A DNA stretch of 64,000 bases from Cynocephalus volans. Its lineage: Eukaryota > Chordata > Mammalia > Dermoptera > Cynocephalidae. Position numbers and translations under genes: made by a program. Below are positions 10,584-25,500 of this stretch, piece after piece. Each line of letters starts with the position of its first letter. Within the stretch, counting starts at the first letter, position 1. The notes beneath the pieces were generated by a model. It was not told the origin of the DNA, ran no database searches, and worked only from the letters and a program-made list of their open reading frames with translations. The DNA lies in the NCBI RefSeq assembly GCF_027409185.1, contig NC_084462.1:16467577-16531576 (forward strand), given 5' to 3'.

Positions 10584-13500
10584 CTGTTGGAGAGATGAGG
10601 ACCTGGCAAAGCTGCACTGGCCCGATACATCCTGGCCACAGTGAACAGACCTAGGGACTCCTGAGATCTGTGACTGTCAGGCAGCTCTTGGAAGATGCAC
10701 CTCTGGGCTTTCTGAAAGCCAGTGCATGGTCGAGGACTTTCAGAAACACCAGGCACCCTGGGCAGGGGCATGACTCACCTTGGCAGAGGAGGGTGTACTC
10801 GGGTAGGTTCCTGAGGGCCGTCTGCACCACCTCAAAGTCCCGGCTGCCCAGGCAGTACATGAATGTGGGCAGGAAGTCGGCTGCAATGCTGAAAGAGCCA
10901 TGTGCTTGAGTGGGCACCTCCTCCTGAGCATGTCCAGGACTGCCAAGGAGTCGCAGGCTCTGCCCCAGAGCCCCAGGACAGGGCAAGCTGACCTGCCTGG
11001 AAGCTTCATGTGGCTACCACGTAAGGCCAACCAGGGACCTCGGCAGCGGCTTTATGGCTCAGTCAGGAAGCATGCCCTCAGTCCAGTGGAGCATCTGGAC
11101 ACAGGCTGGGGCATGCTGGGTGGTACTGGGCTTACCTGGGATTGTTCTGGATGGAGCGCAGGGCCAGGCTGAAGGCCAGGTTGCGGCAGGACTCCTCGGC
11201 TGAGCTCATTAGCTGCTGTAGGTTGGTCTGGCCAGAGATGGGAGTGGGGTATCACCAGGGTGATCCCCTGTCAAGGGCTCCAACTCTCACCCTTCACCCC
11301 TCAGCCATGTAATGGTCAATGGCAATGGCAGGGGACTGTTCCAGTGTGGGGCAGGACCCCAGCCCCCTGAAGTCCCACCTGGGTTTCTCCATCGGAGTGG
11401 CTCCTCCCAGCCCTCCCTCAGCCCCATCCCACTCACCGAGAAGAATCCTAGGATCTCAGGTCTCCGCCGGGACATCTCGTCTATGTCACTGAGAACCTCC
11501 AGCAGATCTAAGACAAGACCAGGGGGCCAGGCCAGATCACAGGGAGGGGCATGTGAGAGCCAGGCTACAGCTGCTGAGGCCAAGGGAGGACTTCTGTCCC
11601 CTGCATGCCTAGCAACCCAGAGGTAGGAGGTAGCTGTGCATCTCAGAACAAAAAGCACTGCTGGCTTCCCAATCCCACTAGGCCAGCGGCACCTACACTT
11701 TGAACACTAGTCACCCGGGAAGCTTTCCGAGGTGCACACCCCCCCAGATATGAAGGAGGACCCAGAGATCTGCATTTGTACCAAGCTCTGCAGATGCCTG
11801 TCCCTGGTCGCCCCACCCCACCCTCCCCTCCAGGTAGCCACCAAGCCCCTTGGCTGCCCCAATCCTTGGCTCTCCTTTGGAAGATGACCAACTGTCCCAC
11901 CTGCTAGACCTTTCTTCTTGAAGTATTTCTGATACCTCAGTGGGCTCCCTGACATTTCCTCTAATGCCCTCTCTGGGCACCACCCCCATGAGGAAACAGC
12001 CCACCTCTTCCCGTGGCCTGGTGGGGGCCACACTCTGAAGTCAGCCTCCGTTGGGATCCAGGATGCCATAGGGGCCAAACGGGTGCTGACCTCAAGTGGG
12101 ATGAACCAGGCTCCCTGACTCACCTTCCACAGTCTGGCCCCGGGAAAGCCTCTTCATGTAAGGGGCCATCTCGGCCGTGGTCAGAGGAGTGAAGAGGGAG
12201 ACACTGACCAGGGGCAGGGAGCCGGCCGAGCTCTCATCTAAAAGAGCAAGTCAGTGTTAGGGGAGGACTGAAGACTGAACAGCCTGGCCTCAGGAGCCAC
12301 CCGTTCATGCGGGACCTATCAGGAGGGATATCCAGTGGCAGGAGATGGGCAGGAAACGGCCAACACCACAGTATTAGTCTATGATACTGTGAGCACACTG
12401 GCCACTGCCCATGGCTGAGCATGGTGCATGGTAAACAGTAGGTGCTTAATAAATGTGATGGAACAAGCCTGCTGGGAGCTGCCTTTGGAGATGTGGCACT
12501 TTTCCGAGTCTCTCCCTGCTGTTTCCTCAGGATGCTCACATCACCCAGCCCTGGCCAGAGAGTGCTCTTCTCTTCTCTCCCCTGTAGCGTCACCTCCAGG
12601 ACAGAGCTGCTCCCTCTGCGGCTGAGGGCCTGGCGCCTAATGCGCGCTCCATTAGGGTGTCTGTGTGCCTCATGTTCCCACATGCTGCATGTTTTCCTGG
12701 ACTGCCGAAGGGCCATACTCAAATAACTTGGCAAAACCAGGGATGCAGGACGACCATAAACAGCGCAGCAACTGCCCTGGCCTCACGCCCTCATCCACTG
12801 CCTGCCTGGTGACCATGTCTGCACAGGACAGAGCCCTGCCTGCGAGTGCTGTGTCACCACATGAGACAAGGGACGTGAGCAGAAAACCAAGAACAAGCTC
12901 TACCCAGTAGGGCAAGGACAGGCTTCCGGGGGAGGTGACATCTGACACAAGCACTGGCAGGATCGGGCGACGTTCCCTAGGACTGGGGGTGCTGCTGCTC
13001 AGTCACACTGGCTATGGCACAGTCAGCACTTCACGTGTGTGATGGACCAGGAGGCTGTTGACATCCCAGGGCTCACACAGCCCTTTTTAAAATACCTCGG
13101 AACACTGAGGGCTGGCATGCTGTTGTGGAAGACTACACCGTCCTTCCCCCGTGGACCCTACCCATCCCCACTCACCCTCGCCTTCCTCATCTAGACCTCG
13201 GTCAGCTCTGCCATCCCTGCTGGGAAGGCTGAGCCCTGCAAGGAGGGATTTCAGCATCACCAGGTCACTGTTGTCGAAGGACAGGTCGCTGGGGAGAGAA
13301 CACAGTGTTCACCTTGGAGGAGACGCTGGTAGATGGGAGGCTGGGTGGAGGGCCAAATCAGGGTGATGCGGACGGGAGTGGACACGAGGTGTGGGTGAGG
13401 CCAGGGTGCTCAGGAGAAGGAAGAGGCGGGGGCAGGCCGTGTGTGCACGGACATGGCAGAGTGGGTCCAGCTCAGAGCAGAACACCTGCTGCCATTGCTC

Positions 13501-16500
13501 CCTTCCAAGGCAGAGGAACTTCTGCCTGAGCTCTCCCTTGCTGTCCTGGCCTGAGCACCACAGTAGCTGTTCTCAGCCATCACCTCCCCCACTGCAGGAG
13601 CTCACGGACCGGACCAGTGACAGGACCTTCTTGGGAACACCCTCCCAGTCCCCTGTCTAGATCATTATGGGAGGGCAGAGGCTTGCCCAGGAGCCCATGC
13701 AGCCTGGGCCAGGGGCACTCACTGGAGTGGGTCAGCATGTTTCTGCAGAAAGGAGACCGCCGCTGGGGCGTTGCAGGTGATGTACTTGTGGATAAACTGC
13801 ACGAACTTGCTGATGAAGGGAGCCAGGTGGCGTGAGGACTTCCTGTAATTCTGCAAAGGAGAAGCCGATCATCGTAGGGCTGCTCGGAGCCTGTGGTGCC
13901 GAGACAGGCACCCTGCGTTCCCATCCTGCCACTGCCTCTCCTGCAGCTCAGCACACGGACCCCCTGACACCATTAGCACAACCACCCTCTGCCGACCACT
14001 GCATGGTATGTGAAGGGTCCAGGTAATCAGACAGGGTCTTTGTCCTTCATGAGCTTACAATGCAGACGTGTATGTGCCCAACTAGGGCACATGACAAGAT
14101 GAATTACAGCCTCGGGACAGCACAAATGACATGCAGAGAGAACAGCACTGAGAGTCTGGGAGGTCCGAACTGGGCTTCTCAAGAATGTAGGGTCCCCCCC
14201 AGACCCATGAGAAGCTGGGGAGGGGAGGGGCAGCAGAAGGGAGGTGAGCCAAGGGGAGAAATTTCAGAATGTTTAGGTGTGTGTGTGGAGGGTCCCCCAC
14301 AGGAGGTGGCAGCTGTGTGAAGGAAGGGTGCAGGGAGTGGTATGCACTACAGACATCTCCCTCCCAGGTCACCGCCCTGTGCTGGAGCCAGGGATGCTTT
14401 CCTCCTCACAGAGGGGCCTCCCCACACCAAGGCGAGAGGGACCCACCAGGAGCAGGCGGACGAAGGAGAGCAGGCAGTCCCACAGTGCCCCCTGGTGCTC
14501 ATTTTGGAACACCTGTGGCTGCAGCAGCTCTAGGACCCCCAGCACGTGGACAAAGAACGTCAGGTGATTCTGCTGCCGAAACTCCTGGAAGTTGAGGTGG
14601 GTGCGGCCGTGTAGGAGGGCAGCGATCATGGGCAGATGTCTGGGGACAGGCAGAAGAACACTCAACAGCCCACCCCCTACCCAGGCCCCTCTATCTGGAA
14701 GTCCAGTGTTCCCATCCAAGAGCCCTGACCAGACATCTAACATCCCCTGAACCCACACCCCCAGAAGAAGTCCTCAACACTGACAAGGAGACGGTAATCA
14801 CAGCCAGGTTGCTCCGCTCACCTAGTGCACAAACATCCCCCGGAGGGAGCTGCTAATAAGCCTGAGTCTGCATCTCTAACAAGCTCCAGGGATACTGGCC
14901 AGGGACCAGCTTTGAACTGCCGGGAACTGGGCCACCTGTGCCATCCCACCTGGCCCTAGGTCGAGGAGCTGGCAACTCATCTTCTGATCTACCCTTCTCT
15001 GGGGCCTACCTGGCTCCTCCTGCCTGAGTCTCAGTCAAGGCCAGGAACTGCCCTGCAATGGATACTACTGCCTCAGCCGAGCTCTGGATTTCCAGACATC
15101 AGCTTTTAGCTGAAGAAACTTTTCTTAACCTAACATCTGGTGTGGGGCCAGGACTTGGAGATCGGGAGTGGGGAAGGGCAAGGCCGGGTGCAGATCCCAG
15201 GTCCTCCCCACCAGGCTGTCACCTGGTCAGGCCGGGCAGTACCTGAGCAGCAGGATGGGGTGGGCCACAGCCAGCTTCCGACAGGCCATGTTGGCATCTG
15301 CCACTCGGTTCTCGGATGACCGGGAGTCACTGGTGTCCGCAAGGAGGGTGATGAAGCGGTGAATGAGACTGTCCATCTAGAGGAAAGGGGGGATGGGTCT
15401 GAGGCTGGGGCTGGGGTGGGGGCAACCACAGCCTTCTCACCTCACCTGCCACCCCACACCAAGTGGCTGCCAGCTCTGATGAGGCCCGTGTGTGGCTCTC
15501 TGGGACTGAGCACCTGTCCCCTGAGGACCTGGCATCGCCATGCTGTAACCTGAGGAACCTGCCTCTCTTGTTTTCCTGAGTGCTTGTGGAGACCAAGTAG
15601 GCCACAGCCAGTCTCCAGACAACCAGTATTTGAAGCTAACCTCTCTACAAAAATAAGACGAAAGCTGTCAATACTAAATGCAAATGATATATGCTGAACG
15701 AAGAAAAAGAGCCAAAATTGTACAGAAAGCTGATTTCAACTGTGTAAAACAATACGTTAAGTATAAAAAAGCAGAAGAAAAAAACGGCTTAAAAAAAAAA
15801 ATCAGCTTCCCTCTGTTGCACTGAGAGGCAGAGACAGCTGCAGATTCACACTTGGGAGCCAATGGGACAAAGCAGGTGGGCACAGGAGAGCTGGCCTCCA
15901 ATCCTGGTGCTTACTCAGAAGTGAACGTGGCTGTCCACAGCCCTCGGAGCAGCTCTATCACAGCCCCGAACAGCAAACAGATCAGTCTTCCACACAAGGC
16001 AATACTGCTCAGCAAGAAAAAGGAACAGACTGTTCATGCATACTACAGCATGGGTGACCCTCAAAATTACTCTGAAAGATGCCAAACTATACAAACTGTG
16101 ATACCACCGATACAAAACTCTAGAAAATGCAAACTAATCTATTGTGACAGAGCAAAGCAGTGGTGGTCTGGGGAAGGGGCAGGAGGAGGGACTCCACAAG
16201 GCATAAAGACACTCCTGGGGGTGATAGGATGTTCGTCATATTGACTGTGGCAATAGTTTCACTGGTGCATACATGTCAAAACGTAGATTGGGGCTGGCCA
16301 GTTATCTCAGTTGGTTAGAACATGGTGCTGGTAACACAAAGGTCCATGGTTTGATCCCTGTGCTGACCAGCCACCAAAAAACCCAAAAAACAACATCTTA
16401 AATTGAACACTATACACACATGCAGCTTATCGTATGTCCGTTACACCTAAACAGAGCTATGGAGGGGAGGAAAGGGTAGGAAGACACCCATTCTTCTTTG

Positions 16501-19500
16501 CTCCACAACCCCAAGGATTTCTTCAAGGAGAAAGATAGTTTCTGGGACCCTCCAAGAGGTCAGACAGGAATGTGTGGCGCGACAGGCTCTGCCCTCAGAT
16601 GACACAGAAGAGAGAGGCAAGGCAGCCCACATGCTCCATCACTACGTGCCATTTTCCTTTTCTTAAAAAATAAGCCGAGGGCTGGCCCAATAGCGCATTC
16701 AGTTAGAGCACGGTGCCGATAAAAGCAAGGTCAAGGATTCAGATTCCCCTACCGCCCAGCTGCCAAAAAATCTGAGAAAATATATTTCTCCATTTCTACT
16801 TCAAATGAGGAACAGCAATGTTGACCCCCAAAAATATGTGTAATCAATTTTGATTCAATTAAAAAAAATTAATTAATTAAAAAAAAATCAAAATAAAATG
16901 CTTGGCTCCAAGAAAAAAAACAAAAAACAAAAAAACAAAGGAGGAACAGGACTGACCCTGACAACATGAGAATCATCAAGGGCCTCGTGAGTGATTCCTC
17001 ACGGAGGAGCTGGGCTACTCCAGGGAACCCGGCCAGTTTGGCCAATGGTCCTGGACTTCCCTCTCCCTGGCAAGGCTGGCGTGTAGAGGGAGTGCCACCA
17101 CCCTCACCTTGCAAATGCTGCTGCCGGTGGCCCCTTCGCTGTGCAGCAGGACCTCGGGCACGGGCACCCGGAGCTCCGGCCGCTGCAGGTAGAGCTGCAA
17201 GAGCAGGTCTCGGCAGCGTCTGCCCAGCACACTGGAAGAGATCAGATTGGGTGCTTGCCGGGTGGACAAGGGTTGGGGTCTGCCTGGGGCTGTCATGAGT
17301 TGCTCCCAACCACAGGCCGTCCACAGCAGTTAGTGGTGGGCAGGTGGGGCTGGGCATGCTGATGAGAGCTGATCCTCGGGGCCTGGGCCTTGACTCATTC
17401 CCATGGAGCTCCCACATGAGGGTGGCATCCAGTCACATCAGCAAGGGGGAGAAAGAGGGGACCCCTAAGCACCTGTCACCCCACTGCTGGATGCAGCCTG
17501 TCAGGTACTCTGTCACTTTCCTGATGCTCTCGTCGTCTCCATGGCAGCAGCTGAGCAGCAGGGGCACCCGGGCCTGGAGGAGGGTGCCAGCAGCGGTGTC
17601 CGCATCCTGGCTCTTGGTTTCCGCCTCAGCCAGGATCAGCTCCACCAGACTGATGAGCTCCGGAGCCTGGACCCGGAGCGCCAGCTCCTCGCGCCGCTTC
17701 TACAACCAGTTGTTTGCCAATCAGCTCTGGGACACGCTACCCCACCCTACAGTGCCGGGTCACCCTCCTGAGACCTGCCTGTGGGGTGCGCTGGTCCCTC
17801 CCCTGCCAGATCCGGGGAACATGGATGCAGGCCCAGAGGAAATCCAGAGAGGCAGAAGGGTCAAACCTGGAAGGAAGCCAGGAATTTTGGCTGAGCACAA
17901 GAGAAGCTTGGCTCAATTTCTAAGCATAAGGAGAAAAACCAATCAGAGAAAACAGGACAAGAAGTTTCCTGGTACAGAGTGTTTTCGTGGAAAATCCAAC
18001 AGCATCCCTTCTGAGGAGATCCACAGAGAACGTGAGTCTGTGGGCAAGTCGCCCAACTGCACCCCACAGAGGAAAAACAAACATGGGGCCTGCCCACCCC
18101 TCAGGTCCTCTGAGGAAGGCAGGTGACTTCCTGCTAGGGGCCGATGGGTTCTCACACAGGGTGGGAACACAGGTGGGGGTAAAGGGTCAGATGCCCCCAG
18201 GGCCCCCTCAATGCTGAGGTCATTTATCCCTGTCTCCGGGGCAGCACTGGAGTGGTGTGGCTGCCAGACAGAACCAGCATCTCCCAATGCAGGGACATGA
18301 GCCCCATGTCATACCACACCTGTGGTGAGACCAAGAACCTGCCTGAGCTGGCGGCCACACTAGCAGGGAGGGCATAGCCCAGGCCGGGAGGGGTGCCCAC
18401 CTCTGTTCCCGGCTCTTGCCCAGCAGGACGTGGATGCACTGGTGCAGTGTGGACCAGCTGGACTGGTGTGTGAAGAGGGCCAGGAGGTAGGGGCGGAACG
18501 ACAGCACCTGGGTGCTGCTGTGGCCTTTGCCCTGGGGAGGAAGGAAGCCAGGAGGGTCCCAACTGGGCCAACAGACTGGCCGGCTCTGCTGAGTAAAGCC
18601 AACTGGCGCTGTCTCTGAAGCTGCTTCTCAGAAACACAACCAATCCCCAGTGGGACATCAACTGAGGGCTGGCTGACATCAGAAGGCTCCTTCTGGGTAA
18701 CTCGCTCAACATTTTCTCACCTCTTCCATGCAGAAGCAGAGTGGAGGTGTCCCTGAGGAGTCACTCGGCCCCTTCCCCGCAGGGCCCTGTCCCTCCCCTT
18801 TGAGTGACACTAACTGTTAATGGGGGAGACCCTGTCTTTCTTCTGGGTTGCCAAGTGGACTCGGGGTCTGAGTGGCAGAGCACTGGCTGCTGCGGTGTGC
18901 ATCGCCCCAGGCCAGGGCACCGTCCACATCAGATCAGGGAGCCCAGACGTGTCCTCTGCCCCTGGGATAGTCCGTGGTCCTGAGAGCAGAACGCAGTCCT
19001 CACCTTCCTCCGGGAGAAGAGCAGCTTCTGCTGCAGGTCGGGGCAGCAGCTGACCACCTCGGGATCCAGCATCTCCAGCCAGTCCACAAGAAGCCCAGAC
19101 GAGGGTCCCAGCCGCACGGCCTCCACGCTGCAGAGAGGGAGGGGGCTCAGGGAAGGGCCTTGCCTAGCCACATGCCCAGGCCGCCTGTGGCTCCCCACGG
19201 CTCCCCAGCTCACCTGACATCTGGGTCCTGCTTCGCTGGGGACGGGGGCTCCTCCTTCTCCTGCAGCAGCAGGGAGCTCACTACCACAATGGGCTTCAAC
19301 ACCGGAAAAGAGGAGGTGACGTCCACGGTGGCAGAGAAGAGCGCAGTCAGCAGCTCCTCCAGGTGAGGGGATCTCACCTCTATCAGACCCTGGAGAACTG
19401 CACATGGGACAAAAGGATGTTCTGGGTTACTCCCAGGTCAAGGGAGACGGCTGAGTGGGGGTGAGTTAGCCAGTGTTGGGCGTGTTGAAACTCCAACAGC

Positions 19501-22500
19501 AGAACCCAGGTGGGGGAGGGAGCACAGCAGGCTGTGGCTCTCTTTGCTGGGGTGGGGTGGGGGCTCCCTAGAGGAGGAACACTCCAGCTCATTCTCAAGA
19601 AGCCCCATTTGGGGGTGCCTGGGAGTGGATGGTGCTAAGCAGTCACTGCTTGGCCCCCGCTGGGCAGCAAGAAGGAGCTGTCTCCAGGCTGCGGGCTCTT
19701 TGCAGGGCCAGGATGGCACCTTTGCTGATGAGCTCTGGCTCCACGCTGCACTTCTCCCCAGACTTCAGGGTGGCAATGATGGCCCGGATAGTAGAGCTGA
19801 CCATGTCCAGGTCCCGACGGAAGGTCAGGGACTCAGCCAGGTGCAGGAGCCCACTTCGCACTATGGAAAAGTATGTGTGACTGCCACTGCTGGCCTTGGC
19901 TTCTGTCCCTCACCCTGCCTAGCTTGTCCTGTCTGGGGAGGCCCCACAGTGAAATGAGTCCCCTCGGTCCCTGCAAGTACCTTCCTCCCTGAAGGAACCT
20001 CCATCACTCCCCAAGCCTCTAGATGCCAAACCTCTTGGCCAGTGTATTAAGCCAGCCCAGTGCCTGGGACGCTGCCCAACAGATGCCTACTGGCCCCGCT
20101 GCGCCTGCTACCCTAGTCCTGCCCTCACCGTCGCTGATCCTGTGTCTTGCCGAGTACTGGGTGGCGAATAGCTTGAGCTGGGCCCTGAGGGGCCCGTCCT
20201 CCACAGCAGGGCTGTCCAGCCACTGTAGCATCTGCATGAGCACTTTGAGGAAGAGCGAGGAGAAACCGGTGTCCTGGGGCACACAGCGCTGTGGGGACGA
20301 CAGGCTACATGTGGGCTACACTGGCCCAGAGACAGCAGGAAGGAGCTCAGACTCCACACCCACTGTTTATGGAGGAACCCAAATACCCAAAGCCCAGAGA
20401 AGGAGTCCTGAGGCTTGGGCCAGTGTGGGGCCCCACAGTGACTAGCACTGTGCAGCTTGGGCAAACACCATCCCATCTGCCACGTGAAACAGTGCCTACC
20501 CCTGCATGTGCCAAGACAACCTTGCAACGACTGACACTCTTAAAACTCCACAGCTGGTGAGGTGTCCTACCTTTGGCAACTTATTTCTGTAATGTTCAGA
20601 GAGAAAAAATACACACATGCACACAGGAAGACACAAAAACACATTCACACAAGAAAATGGGCAGATAAGGTGAATACAGCAAAGCCGCTAAATCTAGGTG
20701 GGAGGTATGCATGCAGGTAACACTATCATTCCTTCACTTTCTCTGTTTACTGCAAATTCATCATCATAAAGAGGCGGGGACTCTGCCACAGCTCCCTTGG
20801 CCCAGTTTCCTTTCTCCATTTAGGAACAAAAACCAAGGCCCACAAAGGGACAGCCTCAGGGTAGAAATGGGTGACAATGGGACCCTCCCGCGCAAGGCAG
20901 AGCCCCACGTCACCCTTCTCTGTGCTCCCACCACACTAGCTGCTGCTGCTGGAAGCTTCTGCCCTCGGGTACCTGGTACTGGTAGAGCTGGCGCATCAGT
21001 GGGCAGGAGAGGAAGTGGCTGTGGTGCATGGACATCACCAGGGCACCACTGTGTGGGGAGCTGAGCAGGGTGGCGATGGCCTGCAGGAAGCGCACCGTGA
21101 TGCCTGGCACCTCAGGGTTCCCCTGGCGGACTCGGGCCAGCTCCTGGCCCATGGCCTGCTGCAGTGCGAGGGCAATGGGGCGGGGACTGGAGCTCTGCCA
21201 CCGTGGGTCAGGGCTCAGCGGGAAGATCTGGAATAGAGCAGGAGTGGGCATCAGGAGGAGGAGGAGCGCTGCTGGAAGGCTGAGGCCTCCCTGAGTAGCT
21301 CCTGTGCCAGAACGCAATCCCCTGTTGGGTCCCCGATCATTTGTGGCCCGAACTCTGTGGACTGAGGGGTCCAGGGCCCTTGAAACCTGTACTAGGGAGC
21401 AGCTAGGAACCCCAACACCCTGAGAAGCTGCCCCTAGAGGATAAAGATGCCCAGACCCTGCCAAATGCCCACAAAGCTCTCCATTGGGGAGGAGTGGGAC
21501 AGGATGGGGCCTGCATGAGGACCCCAGCTCTAGCAGTGAGACCTCAGGCAAACCCTGCAAACCTCAGCTTCTGTACACATAGAGCAGAGTGCTGGGCTAA
21601 GAGGGATGTGAGGATGGCAGGGAGTGTGTCCAGAGGGGGACACCCCTGCCCTTGCCACCCGCATACCTGCGCCCCCGAGAAACCCATCTGAGAGTGTGTG
21701 TGTGTGGGTGCACATGCATGAGGAGCGTGCAAGTGTTGGTGGACACACGTGTGCAAGAGGACCCCCAGCTGCAGATCCATGCACAGTGGTGTTGGTACCT
21801 GCAGGAGCATGCTGGCCAAGTCATCCTCAGGACCAAGCACCCGGACCTGAGTCCCAGCCCGAATCCTCCCCTGCCCTGCAGGGTGCTCTGGGCTGCTTTT
21901 GGGTTTTGGTGCCTCTATACTGTCTGCAGAGAAAGAGGGAACCGTCACCAGCTGAAAACCCTTTCTGACCAGCTCCAGTGGGGGAACAGTGCAAACCACA
22001 CCCAGTCCCACCTAGGGACCATCACCCAGGAAGAAGAGGTCTGCACACTTCCTGAGAACCCTGGGCCTCACTCAGGCCAACAAGGAAGACAGACTAAACA
22101 GGAGTCCGCACACTGGCCAGAGACAAACTCTGGCCAAGGAAACTGTCAAGGAGTCTCTGCAGGACCAGGGAGCAATGGTGTGGTGAGTTGGGGGAGGTGG
22201 CCCGGTACCTCGCCGGGGGGGCAGGGAGGCTGTGAGCAGGGAGTGGAACGTCTGGCCTCCAGAAGCACCTCTCTCATGTTGAACCTCAACCAGGTGAGCC
22301 ATGTAATCTGCAAAACAGCAGCCAGGGGGTATAGGGAAAAGGAATTCCCTTTCCCACAAGAACCTGAGCTGGGAACATGCACACAAATGCTCCAGCAGAG
22401 CTTACCACAGCTTCCTAAGATTCAGAAGCTGAGCTAGGGATCTTCCAGAAGCAAAGGATCAGTCTGTGGAGAGAGCCCACCAGCTCCCTCCAGCCTCCAA

Positions 22501-25500
22501 ACAAGTGCCAAGCGGGACACCTGGCAGGGCAGGGCCCAGGCTTTGTTCCCTCCCGACTACTCCAGCCTCACCAACCCCCCACTCTAAGCCCTGCCCATGA
22601 GTGCCATTCAAGCCCCACCTGACCTTGCTCCCTGAGTCCAGCACGCAAACCTGGCCAGCCCTAGGGCACTCGGTCAGGACTGGGGACCGACCTGGTGGAC
22701 CCTGGCTCTTACTCTTGTCCATGATGTTCTGCTCCAGGGTCTGGGGATCATGAGCCACTGCCTGGTCCAAGTACTGGAGGAGCTTGCTCATGCTAGACAC
22801 GGGGATGCCAAAGGACTGCACGAAGAGCAGCAGCTGCTGAGGCTCCAGGTCCTGTAAGGCTGAGCACATAACTGAGTCAGTGACCCCTGCTCACAATCCT
22901 GGGTGCGCACAAGGCCGTTGGTGGCTTGGGGTCACCTGGAGCCTGCCCAGAGCCCAGGCCCTCCCCTCTGGGTGGCAGCTTGGAGGCTCACAGTAGCACT
23001 GCAGAGCCTGGCACCGCGTGGCACACTACCCCACTCACTTGCAAACCTCACGCAGCTCTTGTGGTTTTTACCTCTTAGCACTCAGCTCTGAGGATGTTAC
23101 TTTCCCAAAGTTATCCATGGCTCCCCACAGCTCACAGAGTCCAGACTCTTCAGTGCCTGTCCTCCACTGGGCTTCCCCAGCTAGCTCTACATACTCACCA
23201 AACTGTCTCCCCAAACCCCTCACCCTGCCCAAATGTCAGCCTGACTGACCCGGGCTGGCTTAGGCTGCTGTCCAGCTCCTGCTGGGACCTTCCTCCTCAC
23301 TGCAGCTCACCCAAATCCTTCAAGAACCAACTCAGAGGCCCCCCACCACCTGCCCTTCTCCCCTCCAAGTCCCTGACCTCTTTATCGACATTTCTTTTCC
23401 AGGACTTATTTCTGACTTTGGGCCCCTGAGCCTGATACCAGACCGTAAGCTGCTTGTAGGCAGAACTAGCATAGGGCTGTGCTGGGTCTTCTCCAGCACA
23501 GCACCTGGCACAGCCAGGACTCAATAGTATCTGCTGAATACATGGAGGCATGGGAGCCTCCCAGAAGCCTGAGTGGCCCCCCGGCCTGTCCTCTCTTATC
23601 TGCAGCAGGTGGAAAACACCCAGGCTCACAGGGGGCAGGCATGAGGCCCTCCCCTCTCTCCCAAGCCCAGCCTGGGCCTATACCGGCATCCACCAGGCGA
23701 GGCACCTCCGAGCGGATCATGCGCAGCTTCAGCCAGTCAGGCAGCAGCAGCGCCTCCTCAGATGTGTCCACCAGGAAGGCAGTGGGCAGGGGCTTCTTCT
23801 CTGGAAACCAGATGTCCAGCAATGCGTGGAACTCCCCATCTCCAGCTTCAGGAAAGACAACGGGGTGAACAGCCTTCCAAACCTCACCATCTGAGGAGCC
23901 CCAGACCCCAACAACAATGAAATGCCAAGGCCGGAAGAACCCAGAGATCACCCAGTGCAAATCCCGGCTTCAGAGGACCGAGGGAAAACTCAAGTGTTAG
24001 ATGGACACTTGCAAATGTGCCAGATGCTTTGCATAAATTATTTAATCCTCACAACTGCTGTGAGAGGAGGGCTGCATTATCCCCACTTTACAGTTGAGGA
24101 AACAAACGGAGATCGAGCCACCTGCCTGAGGCCCAGTATCCCCTGGTGGGCTTGTGTGTGACCACGGGCAAGCCCTTGCCCTCTGGGCTCAGTCTGACAG
24201 GCTGAACAAGCTCCCTTCTAGCTCTCAGACTCCACAAAGCCAATGGCAAAGCCAATGGACCCAGGCCAGCGTGAGGCCACCTTTCCTGGCTGCCTTTCCC
24301 AAGGGTATCACCTGTGACTGCACATCCAGGGCGACCACCTTCATCTGCCTTGTTGGGTCACTGTTCTGGCAGAGCCCACCCACACACCACCCGATCCCCA
24401 GCAAGAGCGTTTCGTCCCGTCCTGTTCCCTCCACTCACAGACACAACAAGTAAGTAGCAGAGCACTCACAGCAGTCAGCCAGAAGGGAGAGGAGGAAAAG
24501 GCTGCCAAGCCAAAGAGGGCTCAGAAGGCCTGGGGTCACCAGACTCTGGACACTGCCCCACAGCCAGTGAGTCCTCAGGGCCACGCACCCTCGGACCTCA
24601 TGGAGAGGACCCAGGGCTCAGCTGGACGGCCTCATGCTTGTGCCTCTATGTCAGGAAACCCAGAGAACTGGCTCGGCCGTGAGAACAAGAAAGGGCCGGG
24701 AGCTGCCTGCTGGGCACCTCAGAGCGATGAAGTGTCTGGAGCTGGGCAGTGAGGAATCTCTGAAAACCAGGTTCTCGCCACGGTCTGTTTCCAGGGCTCT
24801 ACAGTCTACAAGGTCCTGCCACATAGAAAATCTCACGTGCTTCCACAAAAACACTCTAACACAAGCAGGGAGGGGATTACTCTCTCCACTTTACCAAAAA
24901 AGAAACCAAGGCAAGGGGTGAAAGGGACCTGCCCAAAGCCCCAGGCTAACATGGCACCTCTTGCCCTGTGCATGTTTCATGCCCAGAGCAGAGAGGAGGA
25001 AGGGCCGCTGAGTAGGGGTGTGGCCCGCCTGAGACAGACCTCAAGGGGCTGCCTACCTGGGGCTCCTTTTCCCATCATAAGCCCTGCAATGCCCAGCTGC
25101 TGCTCACCTCGGGGTGGGCCCAATGTCAGCAGAATGACCATGGCATGGACCACAAGGATGTGCATGGTGGCAGTTTCTCCACTAGACCAGCGCAGGAAGA
25201 CCTGGTCTTGAGACTCCGACTGCAGGGAAATTAGAGGGCAATAGGGGGCTGTGGTACGGGGGCTCACAGGGCCTAGGGAGCCAAAGGGCACCTTACCCAG
25301 CTGTAGACCTCCTCGCCCTCCTTGCTCTTGCGCATGCGCCTCACATAGCGGGAGAAGATGGAGAGCAGGGCGCCCAGCACGGCGTCCGAAGCAGCACTGG
25401 AGGATAGCTTCGAGAAGAGGTGGGACATGATGGTGGAGCGCTCCACGACGAGCCGGGCCACGTCCTGAGAGGTGGGGGGCCGTCAGAGGCTGCTGGGGAC

